Source: Aliamphritea hakodatensis
GTDB taxonomy: Bacteria; Pseudomonadota; Gammaproteobacteria; Pseudomonadales; Balneatricaceae
Length of the DNA: 64,000 nt
Direction: 5' to 3'
Assembly: GCF_024347195.1 (NCBI RefSeq)
Contig: NZ_AP025281.1
Coordinates: 3,410,001-3,474,000 of the forward strand
Both the position numbers and the translations under genes were made by a program. The notes beneath the pieces were generated by a model. That model was not told where the DNA came from and did no database searches. It saw nothing but the letters and a program-made list of their open reading frames with translations. Shown here piece by piece: positions 1 through 8,548 of the stretch. Every line of letters begins with the position of its first letter. Position 1 is the first letter of the stretch.

Positions 1-821
1 GAAGCGGCCAGTTGGCGGGCTGCCAGAACTGGATTGGCATCTCGGAATACAATAGCCGGCGTATGCCCTCCCAGCTCAAGAGATACTTTTGTAATACGGT
101 CTGCGGCCAGATGAAGCAGGCATTTCCCGACCCGGGCTGATCCGGTTAAGGATATTTTACGTATCACCGGCGAGTTAATCAGGATACGGGACAGAAAATC
201 GGAATTCCCCGTAAGTAAATTGATAGCGCCCCGGTTAATTGCAGCATCGGTACATGCCTGCAATAACGCCATACATGACCCCGGAGCTTCACTGGCGGGC
301 TTTATGATTACGGTGCAGCCTGCGGCAAGCGCTGCGGCTATTTTTCGCGCCGGCAGCAATAACGGGAAATTCCATGCTGAAAAAGCAGCAACAACTCCCA
401 CAGGCTCATAAATCACTTGCATACGGGTTTGTCGGTTTCCGGCTTCTATGATCTGACCATACACCCGCCTGGTTTCATCTGCGTACCATTCAAACTGCTC
501 CGCCGCAGCCTGCACCTCCGCCAGGGATTCCGGTAACGGTTTACCGGTCTCGCTGGACAATATACCGGCTATCTCTTCAGCCCTTTGGCACAAGATTCCG
601 GACACCTTGCGCAGCTTTTCCGACCTTACCCGGGGATCTTCATTTCGCCAGCCTTCAAAAGCCTGTTGCGCAGATATCAGAGCCGCTTCAGCATCCTTTT
701 CAGTGGCCATAGGAACTGAGCCGATTATTGCTTCCGTCGCCGGGTTTACCACTGTTCTGGTACTTTGGTCAGAACTTCCCCGCCATTCGCCATTAATCAG
801 CAGACCAAATCTGTCATACAT
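1..821 (-). CDS. Aldehyde dehydrogenase, NAD(P)-dependent (C-terminal part outside window)
   Basis: About 273 N-terminal codons of an aldehyde dehydrogenase superfamily protein; the gene runs off the left edge. The start is the ATG at 821, with GGGAG about 8 nt upstream. Visible family features are the N-terminal LINGEWR segment, the cofactor-binding Trp-Asn-Phe-Pro stretch, the Lys-Pro-Ala-Ser motif, and the general-base Glu in LELGGHTP. The catalytic Cys would lie beyond the window, so activity cannot be confirmed. It is the last visible gene of a minus-strand run starting at the livK-like gene, 129 bp after the AroE-like gene. The likely role is oxidising an aldehyde intermediate of the imported substrate to its acid. 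The overall look is of the succinate-semialdehyde/betaine-aldehyde group, but the substrate cannot be read from sequence. Confidence 0.9.
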   Translation of the reverse strand, partial: MYDRFGLLINGEWRGSSDQSTRTVVNPATEAIIGSVPMATEKDAEAALISAQQAFEGWRNEDPRVRSEKLRKVSGILCQRAEEIAGILSSETGKPLPESLAEVQAAAEQFEWYADETRRVYGQIIEAGNRQTRMQVIYEPVGVVAAFSAWNFPLLLPARKIAAALAAGCTVIIKPASEAPGSCMALLQACTDAAINRGAINLLTGNSDFLSRILINSPVIRKISLTGSARVGKCLLHLAADRITKVSLELGGHTPAIVFRDANPVLAARQLAA

Positions 822-850
822 AACACGCTCCCTGTGTTTGCCTGTATTTG

Positions 851-919
851 CCTGTGCCGGGCAGGACTGTTCATCACAAACGTTTACCGGTTTACATATC
901 CGGTCTGCCCGGCAACAGG
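851..919 (-). other. Intercistronic long inverted repeat
   Basis: Arms CCTGTGCCGGGCAG (851-864) and CTGCCCGGCAACAGG (905-919) pair over most of their length, with a further CCGG/CCGG pair inside the loop. There is no T-tract on the minus side, so it does not look like a simple terminator. In the operon transcript it would form a stable hairpin between the AroE-like and aldehyde dehydrogenase genes and could affect mRNA processing or attenuation. Confidence 0.5.
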
Positions 920-949
920 AATAACATCACCGTCGAAACGGTATAAAAA

Positions 950-1741
950 TCAATTTCCCATTTTCATAAATGCAGCCATTTTATGGCTTTGAGCTTCCAG
1001 CATGCTTTCCCCCAGATACACTTTACAGCCCTTATTTCTGGCGGTTTTCAAAAGCCGGGTAAATCTGGGTTTCATAATAATATCTGCGATAATCGTGTCA
1101 GCGGTGATCAAAGACTCATCGACCGGTAGCGGATCACTCTCATGCATTCCCAGTGAAGTAGTATTTATAATCAAGTCAAACTTACCTTCGGGAATGTCTG
1201 TTCCTGTTACCCGCAATGTGGGAAACAGCTTCGCTAACTTTTTCGCCAGATCAGTCGCTTTCTCCACAGTGCGGTTAGTGATCGTCAGGCGGCTTACCCC
1301 ATGCTTCGCCAGGGCATAAGCAATCGCTCTTCCGGCCCCTCCGGCACCGACCATCAGTACTGCTGATCCTGACGGATCAATACCCTGCCCAAGTAAGCCA
1401 GCGTAAAACCCCTCACCATCCAGAATGTCTCCGACAAAGCGGCCATCCTTATCTTTGCGTATAACATTGACAGCCCCTACCACGCTGGCCAGTTCACTCA
1501 CTTCGTCGCATAAGGATGCAGCAACCCCTTTATGCGGCACCGTCACTACCATTCCCCTGAAGTTATGAATCACTTTCAGAGCCCCCCACAGCTGCTCTAA
1601 AGATTCCGCTCCAACATGCACCGGAACCATCAGAATATCGTCCCCCTGCTGCGCATAAATCGCATTAATAAACTCCGGGGTTCTTACCTGATGTATGGGA
1701 TCAGCTAATATCGCAACTAACTGGGTGTAACCGGTAATCAT
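950..1741 (-). CDS. Shikimate dehydrogenase-like oxidoreductase (AroE-like clade)
   Basis: A 263-residue protein of AroE family length. Seen: the catalytic-type Lys in VTVPHK (about residue 71), the NAD(P) glycine-rich loop VGAGGAGRA (about 131-139), the GAVN and DILDGEGF segments that line the substrate pocket, and NTTSLGM. Odd: the N-terminal substrate motif, normally PIxHSxSP with two Ser binding the shikimate carboxylate, reads PIHQVRTP here, so the two Ser positions are Val and Thr. That argues against a housekeeping shikimate dehydrogenase and for a catabolic AroE-like enzyme acting on the substrate imported by the upstream Liv-type ABC transporter. The start ATG has a GAGG ribosome site. 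It sits 66 bp after the SDR gene in the same operon. Family is sure; substrate unknown. Confidence 0.85.
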   Translation of the reverse strand: MITGYTQLVAILADPIHQVRTPEFINAIYAQQGDDILMVPVHVGAESLEQLWGALKVIHNFRGMVVTVPHKGVAASLCDEVSELASVVGAVNVIRKDKDGRFVGDILDGEGFYAGLLGQGIDPSGSAVLMVGAGGAGRAIAYALAKHGVSRLTITNRTVEKATDLAKKLAKLFPTLRVTGTDIPEGKFDLIINTTSLGMHESDPLPVDESLITADTIIADIIMKPRFTRLLKTARNKGCKVYLGESMLEAQSHKMAAFMKMGN

Positions 1742-1806
1742 ACAAAGACCTCCTGTCTGAACGGGTACGCTTACTCAACAATTTACGCTCCTGAAAAAAA
1801 CGCCTG

Positions 1807-2583
1807 TCAACTCATCAGCCAGCCACCGGCAACGTCAATCACCTGACCAGTAACGAAATTACTTTGAGCGGATGTCAGAAAACAGGCGGTATCTGCTACT
1901 TCTTCCGCTGTCCCCAGCCGCCTTAATGCCGTCTGGCTAACAGCCTGGCGGTTGATATCATCGGCCACTGTCTTCAGTAATGGCGTTTCAATCCGCCCCG
2001 GTGCTATAGCATTCACGTTAATGCCATAGGGGCCAAGTTCGCCAGCCAGATGCCGCGTTAATCCTATTAAAGCGGCCTTGGTCGCACTGTAATGGGCAGC
2101 AACTAAAGGTAAATGCACCTTAGCTGCGACTGAGGACATATTGAGGATGCGTCCAAACTGACGCTCGGCCATCCCCGGGCTGAGAATCCTTGAAAGATTA
2201 AATGCGCCGTTCAGATTAACGCCAACAACCTTCCGCCATTCTTCCGGGTCCATTTCCCAAAACGAAGCAGGTTTACCGGCATGCTTAGGTGAAATTCCCG
2301 CGTTATTAATCAGTGTATCTACCGGACCTAACTGAGAAACAAGAAGGTTACAGGCCTCAGTACAAGCCGAATAATCGGCAACGTCTGCGACCGCCCAGGC
2401 AACTGTAAAACCTTGCGAAGACAATTCATTTGCCCAGACTGAAAGGTCTGCCCTGTTCACATCAAGCAGAGCAACTGAGGCTCCCTCATTACAATAACGC
2501 TCCGCAATCGCAGCACCGATTCCGCTGGCCGCACCGCTGATCATTACCACTCTTCCTGCATGAGTATTGTTTTTCACAGGCAT
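1807..2583 (-). CDS. Short-chain dehydrogenase/reductase (FabG-like)
   Basis: A classical SDR of about 258 residues. Seen: the TGxxxGIG-type cofactor motif as SGAASGIG near the N-terminus, NNAG, and the catalytic Ser in NMSS followed by Tyr-x3-Lys in YSATKAA. The C-terminus ends in the usual DVAGGW block. Cofactor preference is probably NAD, because an Asp (LLDVNR) follows the second strand. The start is uncertain. The ATG at 2583 gives the usual N-terminus but its GGAGGG is very close; an in-frame GTG at 2610 has no ribosome site. It lies between livF and the AroE-like gene in the LacI-controlled operon, so it probably performs one of the alcohol/ketone steps on the imported compound. Confidence 0.9.
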   Translation of the reverse strand: MPVKNNTHAGRVVMISGAASGIGAAIAERYCNEGASVALLDVNRADLSVWANELSSQGFTVAWAVADVADYSACTEACNLLVSQLGPVDTLINNAGISPKHAGKPASFWEMDPEEWRKVVGVNLNGAFNLSRILSPGMAERQFGRILNMSSVAAKVHLPLVAAHYSATKAALIGLTRHLAGELGPYGINVNAIAPGRIETPLLKTVADDINRQAVSQTALRRLGTAEEVADTACFLTSAQSNFVTGQVIDVAGGWLMS

Positions 2584-2682
2584 CCCTCCCGCCGTTTTCC
2601 AACTAAACACTGACTCGCAAAATGAACTGACAGCTCTCTGCGTCCCTGAAAGACGTTCTTTTACCAGGCGTATGAATTCAGT

Positions 2683-3387
2683 TCAGATCCCCAGATAGGC
2701 CCTCTTCACATGCGGATCATTCAGAAGATCCGGTCCTGCGCCAGTCGCTACCACAGCCCCATTTTCCAGTACGTACCCCCGGTCGGCCATACGCAGGGTA
2801 TGGACAATATTTTGCTCCACAATCAGCACTGTTGAACCTGATTTAACAATTTCACCGATGATTCCGAAGACCTGAGACACCAGCAGCGGTGAGAGCCCCA
2901 GAGAGGGTTCGTCAAAGATCAGTAATTCAGGCTTTGCCATCAGCCCCCGGGCAATTGCAACCATCTGCTGCTCCCCTCCGGACAGTGATCCTGCATGCTG
3001 ATTCAGACGCTCACGGACTGCCGGAAACAGTTCTAATACCTCATCCAGCCGCTCACCGGCCCCCTTCCGCGCTTTGCGCTTATAAGCTCCCATCAACAGA
3101 TTGTCCCGTACACTGATAAACGGAAAAAGCTGCCGGCCTTCCGGAACAAGCGTAATGCCAAGGTCAACAATTTCATCAGGGCGCATACCGTCGGTTCGCC
3201 GGTTCTCAAACTCAATGGCCCCTGCCTGAGGCTTGATCAGGCCACATACACTTCTCAGTACTGTTGTTTTCCCGGCTCCGTTTGCGCCGACAATGGTGAT
3301 GACCTCTCCGGCATTCACCTCAAATGAAACATCCCGCAACACTTCCGTTCCGTGATAACCGGCGTAAACATTGCTGACTTTAAGCAT
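2683..3387 (-). CDS. livF: Branched-chain-type ABC transporter ATPase (LivF-like)
   Basis: A 234-residue ATP-binding subunit with Walker A GANGAGKTT, ABC signature LSGGEQQ, Walker B LLIFDEPSLGL and the switch His in LIVEQN-type context. The start ATG overlaps the end of the upstream LivM-LivG fusion gene by 8 bp, indicating translational coupling. It is the second of the two ATPases expected for a HAAT-family (hydrophobic amino acid type) importer. HAAT systems also carry aromatic acids, urea and amides, so branched-chain amino acids need not be the substrate. The surrounding dehydrogenases suggest a hydroxylated or cyclic carbon source. Confidence 0.93.
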   Translation of the reverse strand: MLKVSNVYAGYHGTEVLRDVSFEVNAGEVITIVGANGAGKTTVLRSVCGLIKPQAGAIEFENRRTDGMRPDEIVDLGITLVPEGRQLFPFISVRDNLLMGAYKRKARKGAGERLDEVLELFPAVRERLNQHAGSLSGGEQQMVAIARGLMAKPELLIFDEPSLGLSPLLVSQVFGIIGEIVKSGSTVLIVEQNIVHTLRMADRGYVLENGAVVATGAGPDLLNDPHVKRAYLGI

Positions 3388-5155
3388 GGCTGTACTCCTT
3401 ACCCAGATACGCTTCGATCACCTCCGGATTACTGACCACACTCTCCGGACTTCCTTCGACTAATACCATGCCCTGATTAATCACCACGATATGATCAGAA
3501 AGACTCATCGTCGCCTGCATAATATGCTCGATCATCAGAATACTGACACCGCTTTCCCTGATGCGCCGAATGATCCTGATTGCCTTAGTGATATCAGCAG
3601 GATTTAAACCCGCCAGCACCTCGTCCAGCAGGAGGATTCGCGGGCGTGTCGCCAGTGCCCGGGCCATTTCCAGCCGCTTCATACCACCGACTGTCAGATC
3701 ACGTGCAGGTTTATCCAATAACCCGGTCAGATCGGTTAATCCGGCAACGTCGTGTGCCATTGAGCGGGCTTCAGCAAGACTGCCGGTATGCATAAAAGCC
3801 CCCAGCATGATGTTTTCGCAGACATTCAGGTCTGCAAACGGCTGTACAATCTGAAAGGTCCTGCCAATTCCTGCCACCGCAAATGTCTCGGGGCTGTCCG
3901 GGGTTATCCATTTTCCGGCAGCAGTACGGATGCGAACGGAGCCTCCGGAAGGTTTCAAAAATCCCGACAGCTGATTAAACACCGTTGTTTTCCCTGCTCC
4001 GTTGGGTCCGATAACGCCGATAATTTCACCTTCCCGGAGCGTCAGCGAAACATCATTCGTGGCATGTAAGCCACCGAAAAACTTATGTAAGTTCTCCGCT
4101 ATCAGAATCGGTTCTCCGGATACCCGAGGGCGCTCAGGTTCAGCCATGACCGAAACCTTAGGCTGCTCAGAACCTGTTGCACCGCCCGGTAAACAGCTGA
4201 CCCACGCGCTGATCCGGTTACCAAACCGGCCAACCAGACCGCCGGGAATAGTCAGGACAACCACCACCAGCACTACACCGTAGACAATGCCGTGAAAACC
4301 CGCGCCGTAATCCCCAAGCCAGCCTCTGGCCAGTTCAGCCAGAGGCAACACTAACAAGGTGCCAACAACCGGTCCGGAAATGGTGCCCAAGCCTCCGATC
4401 AAAGCGAACATGGCTATCTGTATCGAGAGCTCTAACGAAAAAACAGCGCCCGGTTCAATGAACGTCAGATACATGGCATGAAAGCTTCCGACCAGGCTGG
4501 TAAGAAAGGCCGAGATCATAACGGCAATGAGTTTAACCCGGACAGTATTTACCCCTACCGCCTGAGCCGCATCCTCCCGCTCACGAACAGCAATCAGGTA
4601 ATACCCCAAACGGGAATGTTTTATCTTCCAGGTAATCAATAACGCCAGGCTTAAAAAACTAAACGCAATCAACAGATATGGCCAGCGCTCCCTGAACAGC
4701 ATCCATTCCCCGCCCAGTCGTAACGGAACGGCCAGTCCGGCGGCTCCTCCTGTCAATTCATACTGATGAATAACGAGCAACCGTACGACCTCCAGCACAG
4801 CAATTGTCGCCAATGCAAAAAAGGGGCCTCTGAGCCTGAAGCATGGCCAACTGATAATCACTGCAAGTAACACTGAAAACAGTGCTCCGGCAATCATGCC
4901 CAGCCAGGGAGATACATCAAAATACGACATCAGTATTGTCGCCGTATAAGCACCCACGCCATAAAACACAGCATGACCCAGTGATAACTGACCGGCAAAT
5001 CCCCCAACAATATTCCAGGCACTGGCCAGTGCGGCATAACTGCAGACCAGAATAAAAAGATGGTAAACAAAAGGAGAGCCTGCAGTGACCGGTATGATCA
5101 GCAACAGAGATAACGCCATCAGGCTCATATAAATACGCGGGTTGAAAAAATTCAT
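3380..5155 (-). CDS. LivM permease-LivG ATPase fusion of a HAAT-type ABC importer
   Basis: A single 591-residue ORF. Residues about 1-315 are a LivM-type permease with roughly eight to ten hydrophobic segments and the GFAGQLSLGH loop. Residues about 345-591 are a LivG-type ATPase with Walker A GPNGAGKTT, an atypical signature LTVGGMKRLEMA, and Walker B ILLLDEVLAGLNP. The two halves are joined by a short linker rich in Pro and Glu. LivM and LivG are usually separate proteins, although such fusions occur in proteobacteria. The ATG has a GGAG-type site and follows livH by 11 bp. With LivF and LivH it would make the inner-membrane transport complex. Confidence 0.92.
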   Translation of the reverse strand: MNFFNPRIYMSLMALSLLLIIPVTAGSPFVYHLFILVCSYAALASAWNIVGGFAGQLSLGHAVFYGVGAYTATILMSYFDVSPWLGMIAGALFSVLLAVIISWPCFRLRGPFFALATIAVLEVVRLLVIHQYELTGGAAGLAVPLRLGGEWMLFRERWPYLLIAFSFLSLALLITWKIKHSRLGYYLIAVREREDAAQAVGVNTVRVKLIAVMISAFLTSLVGSFHAMYLTFIEPGAVFSLELSIQIAMFALIGGLGTISGPVVGTLLVLPLAELARGWLGDYGAGFHGIVYGVVLVVVVLTIPGGLVGRFGNRISAWVSCLPGGATGSEQPKVSVMAEPERPRVSGEPILIAENLHKFFGGLHATNDVSLTLREGEIIGVIGPNGAGKTTVFNQLSGFLKPSGGSVRIRTAAGKWITPDSPETFAVAGIGRTFQIVQPFADLNVCENIMLGAFMHTGSLAEARSMAHDVAGLTDLTGLLDKPARDLTVGGMKRLEMARALATRPRILLLDEVLAGLNPADITKAIRIIRRIRESGVSILMIEHIMQATMSLSDHIVVINQGMVLVEGSPESVVSNPEVIEAYLGKEYSHA

Positions 5156-5166
5156 TTCAGCACTCC

Positions 5167-6045
5167 TTATTCTGAACCGCGGCCTGCGCCGAATAACCCG
5201 GTGGGACGAAGGATCAGAATGCAGAGGAAGATCAAAAAGTAGACCACCTCCTTCAGATCCGGCGCGATATAGTACCCGGCAAGACTATCAACAACCCCGA
5301 TGATCATTGCCCCGAGAAAAGCGCCATGGAGGCTGCCCAGGCCACCGAGCACAACGATGACAAAGGCCGTCAGTACGAAAAAAGTTCCGATGGTCGGAAA
5401 TACCGGATACTGAGGCGCCATCAGCCCACCAGCCAGCCCCAGACAGGCAGCTCCCAGACCAAATGCAAACATATATATACTGTTTACATTCACCCCCATC
5501 AGCAGGGCCGCAGTGCGGTGTTGCGCAGTTGCCCGTACAGCCCGGCCTAAAAAGGTGCTGGCCAGAAACCAGTTCAGCCCGCCGATCAGTAAAAGTGATA
5601 CCGTAAACGTAATCAGTTGCCCGATATTTACCCTGAAGGGGCCCACCGACAGTGAACCCACTCCCACTTCTGAAGGATTATCCACCGCGAATACATCTGC
5701 TCCGAAAATCATCAGCGCCGCATTCATAAGTGCAATAGACATACCGACCGTGGCAAATATCTGGATGTGATCATCGGCATCCAGCAAAGGCTGAATGATA
5801 AACCGCTGCATCACAGCGCCCACTGCAAACATCAGAATAAGCATCGGCAGCATCGCGATATATGGATGTAAACCAACATACTGGTTGAGCAGATAAATCC
5901 CGTACATAGCAATCATCAGAAATTCACCGTGAGCAAAATTCACCACACGGACTATTCCAAAAATTAATGTCAGTCCCACACTGATGATCGCCAGTGTCCC
6001 ACCAAGCAGCAGCCCGTTGAGCACAAGCTGGATAAAAATTTCCAT
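5167..6045 (-). CDS. livH: Branched-chain-type ABC transporter permease (LivH-like)
   Basis: A membrane permease of about 292 residues with eight or so hydrophobic segments. It carries the LivH hallmarks NGLLLGGTLAIISVGLTLIFG at the N-terminus, NFAHGEF, and a GG-LGSLHGAFLGA segment. The chosen start is the ATG at 6045, which has AGAGGGAA about 6 nt upstream and begins directly with the first membrane helix; a longer in-frame extension to 6108 has no ribosome site. It lies 78 bp after the binding-protein gene and 11 bp before the LivM-LivG fusion. Confidence 0.92.
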   Translation of the reverse strand: MEIFIQLVLNGLLLGGTLAIISVGLTLIFGIVRVVNFAHGEFLMIAMYGIYLLNQYVGLHPYIAMLPMLILMFAVGAVMQRFIIQPLLDADDHIQIFATVGMSIALMNAALMIFGADVFAVDNPSEVGVGSLSVGPFRVNIGQLITFTVSLLLIGGLNWFLASTFLGRAVRATAQHRTAALLMGVNVNSIYMFAFGLGAACLGLAGGLMAPQYPVFPTIGTFFVLTAFVIVVLGGLGSLHGAFLGAMIIGVVDSLAGYYIAPDLKEVVYFLIFLCILILRPTGLFGAGRGSE

Positions 6046-6122
6046 AACGCTTCCCTCTGGCATACAAAGACTCCGAAAGCTCTTAACCAGAACTTCCGGA
6101 CAAACCACTCAGAGAGAAGTGT

Positions 6123-7331
6123 TTAAGGAAACTTAGGATCGGCGACTGCAGCCGACGCAGGATAAACTGTCTTGAGTACACCATCCTGCCACTGCATAAT
6201 TGCCGCTTCGGCGCGCTGATTTTGCCCGCGACTGTCGAATTTCGCGCCAATGCCTGCAGCAGTCATCCCCACGGGAACATCAAGTTTCATGACAGCCGTA
6301 CGGATAGCATCGGCATCCAGCGACTCAGCCTGTTCCATTGCATCCAGAAAGATCCTGGCTCCGGCATAATTCATAAGGCTGTGGCCCGAACGGGGTTCTG
6401 TTCCGTAACGGGCTTTATACATTTTCCTAAAAGCCTGAATTCCCGGTGCACCCGCATCTTTCATTTCAAACTGTGGAAAATCGACATCCAGGACACCTTC
6501 AATATTTTCCGTGCCGACTACTTTTGCGGTGTCCTGCATCGAATAACCACCGCCGGCCCCGATCAGCGCTTTAGGACGGTAATCTGCGTCCCTGATCTGG
6601 CGGAAAAACAGAACCGTATCATTCTGATAAGACGTCTGGAGAATGACTTCAGCCCCGGCCCCTTTCAGGCGCAACACCAAAGACGATAAATCTACTGACT
6701 TTGCCGAATACGGCAGTACTTCCACCACATTCAGGCCTTTCTCTTTTGCGAATATCTTCTGAAACTCAGCCACGGTTGTACCGTAAAGGGCATCTTCATG
6801 AATGATTGCGACCTTTAGATCGGAAGCATTTACCCCAAGCGCCGGCGCGACTACATCAATCACAGTACGCACGGTTCCGGCAGCAAATTTTTTCGCAGTA
6901 GGATTGCTGCGGAATACGTATTTCATATCCCGGTCGGTGATGCTGTCCGAAACGGCCCCCAGCTCAAAGTAAGGTATACCCGCCAGTTCAGTCACCTGAG
7001 TGGCCGCAAAAGATATTGAAGAAGAGTAACTGCCAAACACGGCCCTTACCCCTTCAACTGAAGTAAGTTTTCTTGCCGCACCTACCGCCTGACCAGCATC
7101 AACCGCATCAGCCTTAACCAAGACAATTTTTTCGCCTCTCAGCCCACCGGATGCATTGCGCTCAGCAACGGCGATTTCTACGCCCCGATAACTTTCGTCG
7201 CCTAACAGTGCCAACCCACCACTAAAGGGATATAACGCCCCCAGCTTAGTGTCTGCTCCAGCAGAGAAAGAGACAATCATTGCGAAGGCGGTACCGACAA
7301 GTACCTTCCAGGATTTCATTATTTTTTTCAT
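6123..7331 (-). CDS. Periplasmic substrate-binding protein of HAAT-type ABC importer (LivK-like)
   Basis: A 402-residue type I periplasmic binding protein (ANF/LivK fold). It has a Sec signal peptide: Lys-rich start, then a hydrophobic stretch to an Ala-x-Ala-like site near residue 26. The core has the family features LGALYPFSG, ERNASGG and SSSISFAATQV-type ligand-loop residues. The start ATG follows AAGGATAAGGAT. It is the first gene of the minus-strand catabolic operon, and a perfect 20-bp operator lies 30 bp upstream of the start codon. The ligand is unknown; downstream oxidoreductases suggest a hydroxy-acid or cyclic compound. Confidence 0.92.
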   Translation of the reverse strand: MKKIMKSWKVLVGTAFAMIVSFSAGADTKLGALYPFSGGLALLGDESYRGVEIAVAERNASGGLRGEKIVLVKADAVDAGQAVGAARKLTSVEGVRAVFGSYSSSISFAATQVTELAGIPYFELGAVSDSITDRDMKYVFRSNPTAKKFAAGTVRTVIDVVAPALGVNASDLKVAIIHEDALYGTTVAEFQKIFAKEKGLNVVEVLPYSAKSVDLSSLVLRLKGAGAEVILQTSYQNDTVLFFRQIRDADYRPKALIGAGGGYSMQDTAKVVGTENIEGVLDVDFPQFEMKDAGAPGIQAFRKMYKARYGTEPRSGHSLMNYAGARIFLDAMEQAESLDADAIRTAVMKLDVPVGMTAAGIGAKFDSRGQNQRAEAAIMQWQDGVLKTVYPASAAVADPKFP

Positions 7332-7360
7332 ATCCTTATCCTTTTGTTCAGCTTTCCCTA

Positions 7361-7380
7361 AAAATGAAGCGCTTCATTTT
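7361..7380. promoter_or_regulatory. LacI-family operator O1 (livK side)
   Basis: Perfect 20-bp palindrome with arms AAAATGAAGC and GCTTCATTTT and the central C-G step typical of LacI/GalR operators. It ends 30 bp before the livK-like start codon, in position to block its promoter or early elongation. Its near-identical partner is centred exactly 100 bp away. Confidence 0.85.
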
Positions 7381-7457
7381 TGTGTGATAAAAAAAAACGC
7401 TGGTGGGCGTTTTCAGATAAAACACTGCTCCGGAAAAGCTTACTAAGTTCATCCCTC

Positions 7458-7486
7458 TTGAAAATGAAGCGCTTCATTTGTAGCAT
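7458..7486 (+). promoter_or_regulatory. lacI-type promoter with operator O2 in the spacer
   Basis: Candidate -35 TTGAAA at 7458-7463 and -10 TAGCAT at 7481-7486 are 17 bp apart. The second operator, an 18-bp palindrome with arms AAATGAAGC and GCTTCATTT at 7462-7479, fills the spacer, so repressor bound here would exclude RNA polymerase. This predicts autoregulation of the divergent regulator gene at 7532. The operator is clear; the promoter elements are inference. Confidence 0.7.
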
Positions 7487-7531
7487 CATCCAATACTTAA
7501 CGTCAATACTGTACATAAAGCAACCAACTGA

Positions 7532-8548
7532 ATGACTACACATAAAAACACCAGGCTGGCAGACGTTGCAGAACTTGCTGGCGTTTCACTCGGCAGCGCG
7601 TCAAAGGCACTTTCAGCACCTGAATCAGTGAAACCTAAAACCCTCAGCCGGGTACAGGCAGCCGTTCAGCAACTGGGCTATGTCAGAAATGGCGCGGCGC
7701 GCGCCCTGGCGTCAAAACGGACGCACAGTATCGGAGCAATCTTCCCAACGATTAATAACCCTATTTTTGCCGATGCAATCCAGGCCATTCAGAAACAAAC
7801 CCATGACCTGGGATATCAGTTACTGATCTCCTCACACGAATACGATCCTGCTACAGAATTATCCAGCATCCAGAACCTTATCGAGCGGGGTGTGGAAGGC
7901 ATGCTACTGATCGGCACAAATCATGATGAAAGTGTGACAGACACACTCAGATCAGCTGGACGCCCTTATATCCTGATGTGGTCACTGGATGAATGTAGCG
8001 ACGAATACTGCGTTGGGTTTTATAACAGAGATGCCGGAACGATGATCACCCGGCATCTGTTAGAACTGGGCCATCAACACTTTGCTGTCATTACTGGCCC
8101 CTCTCTTCAGAATGACCGCATGTGGCTGAGAACAGAAGGTATTCAGCAACTGCTGAAATCCCACGGATTAAATGTACCCGACACGCATATCATTAGCTGC
8201 CCACTCAGCCTGGACGGAGGCCGGTCAGGGTTACAAAAAGCATTAAAACTCGATGTAAAACCTACAGCTGTGATTTGTCTGACAGATATTCTGGCCCTGG
8301 GCGCCTGCGCTGAAGCACGTGATAACGGATTAATTATTCCCAGGGATATTTCCATTGCCGGCATAGATAACAACAGTTTTTCTTCTGTCGCCTATCCCGC
8401 GCTGACAACCATCCATGTCCCCGGCTCGGAGATCGGAAAAATAAGCGCACGAAACCTGATAAACCGGATAGAAGGAAAAGACATACCCCGCACTGAACAA
8501 GTACAGATAGAACTGATTGTGCGGGAGAGCACCGGACAACCAGGCTAA
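7532..8548 (+). CDS. LacI/GalR-family transcriptional repressor
   Basis: A 338-residue LacI-family regulator. An N-terminal helix-turn-helix (about residues 7-27, LADVAELAGVSLGSASKAL) is followed by the hinge (about 45-60) and a periplasmic-binding-protein-like effector domain (IGAIFPTINNP... to GIDNNSFS). It is divergent from the livK operon, and both promoters carry the same palindrome, so it is the obvious repressor of that operon and of itself. The effector is probably the imported compound or a metabolite of it. The ATG lacks a strong ribosome site. Typical family length, no defect seen. Confidence 0.93.
   Translation: MTTHKNTRLADVAELAGVSLGSASKALSAPESVKPKTLSRVQAAVQQLGYVRNGAARALASKRTHSIGAIFPTINNPIFADAIQAIQKQTHDLGYQLLISSHEYDPATELSSIQNLIERGVEGMLLIGTNHDESVTDTLRSAGRPYILMWSLDECSDEYCVGFYNRDAGTMITRHLLELGHQHFAVITGPSLQNDRMWLRTEGIQQLLKSHGLNVPDTHIISCPLSLDGGRSGLQKALKLDVKPTAVICLTDILALGACAEARDNGLIIPRDISIAGIDNNSFSSVAYPALTTIHVPGSEIGKISARNLINRIEGKDIPRTEQVQIELIVRESTGQPG

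Noticed and set aside
7358..7543. 61-codon minus-strand ORF between livK and the LacI-type gene
   Set aside because: It covers both operators and the promoter spacer, and has no coding character.
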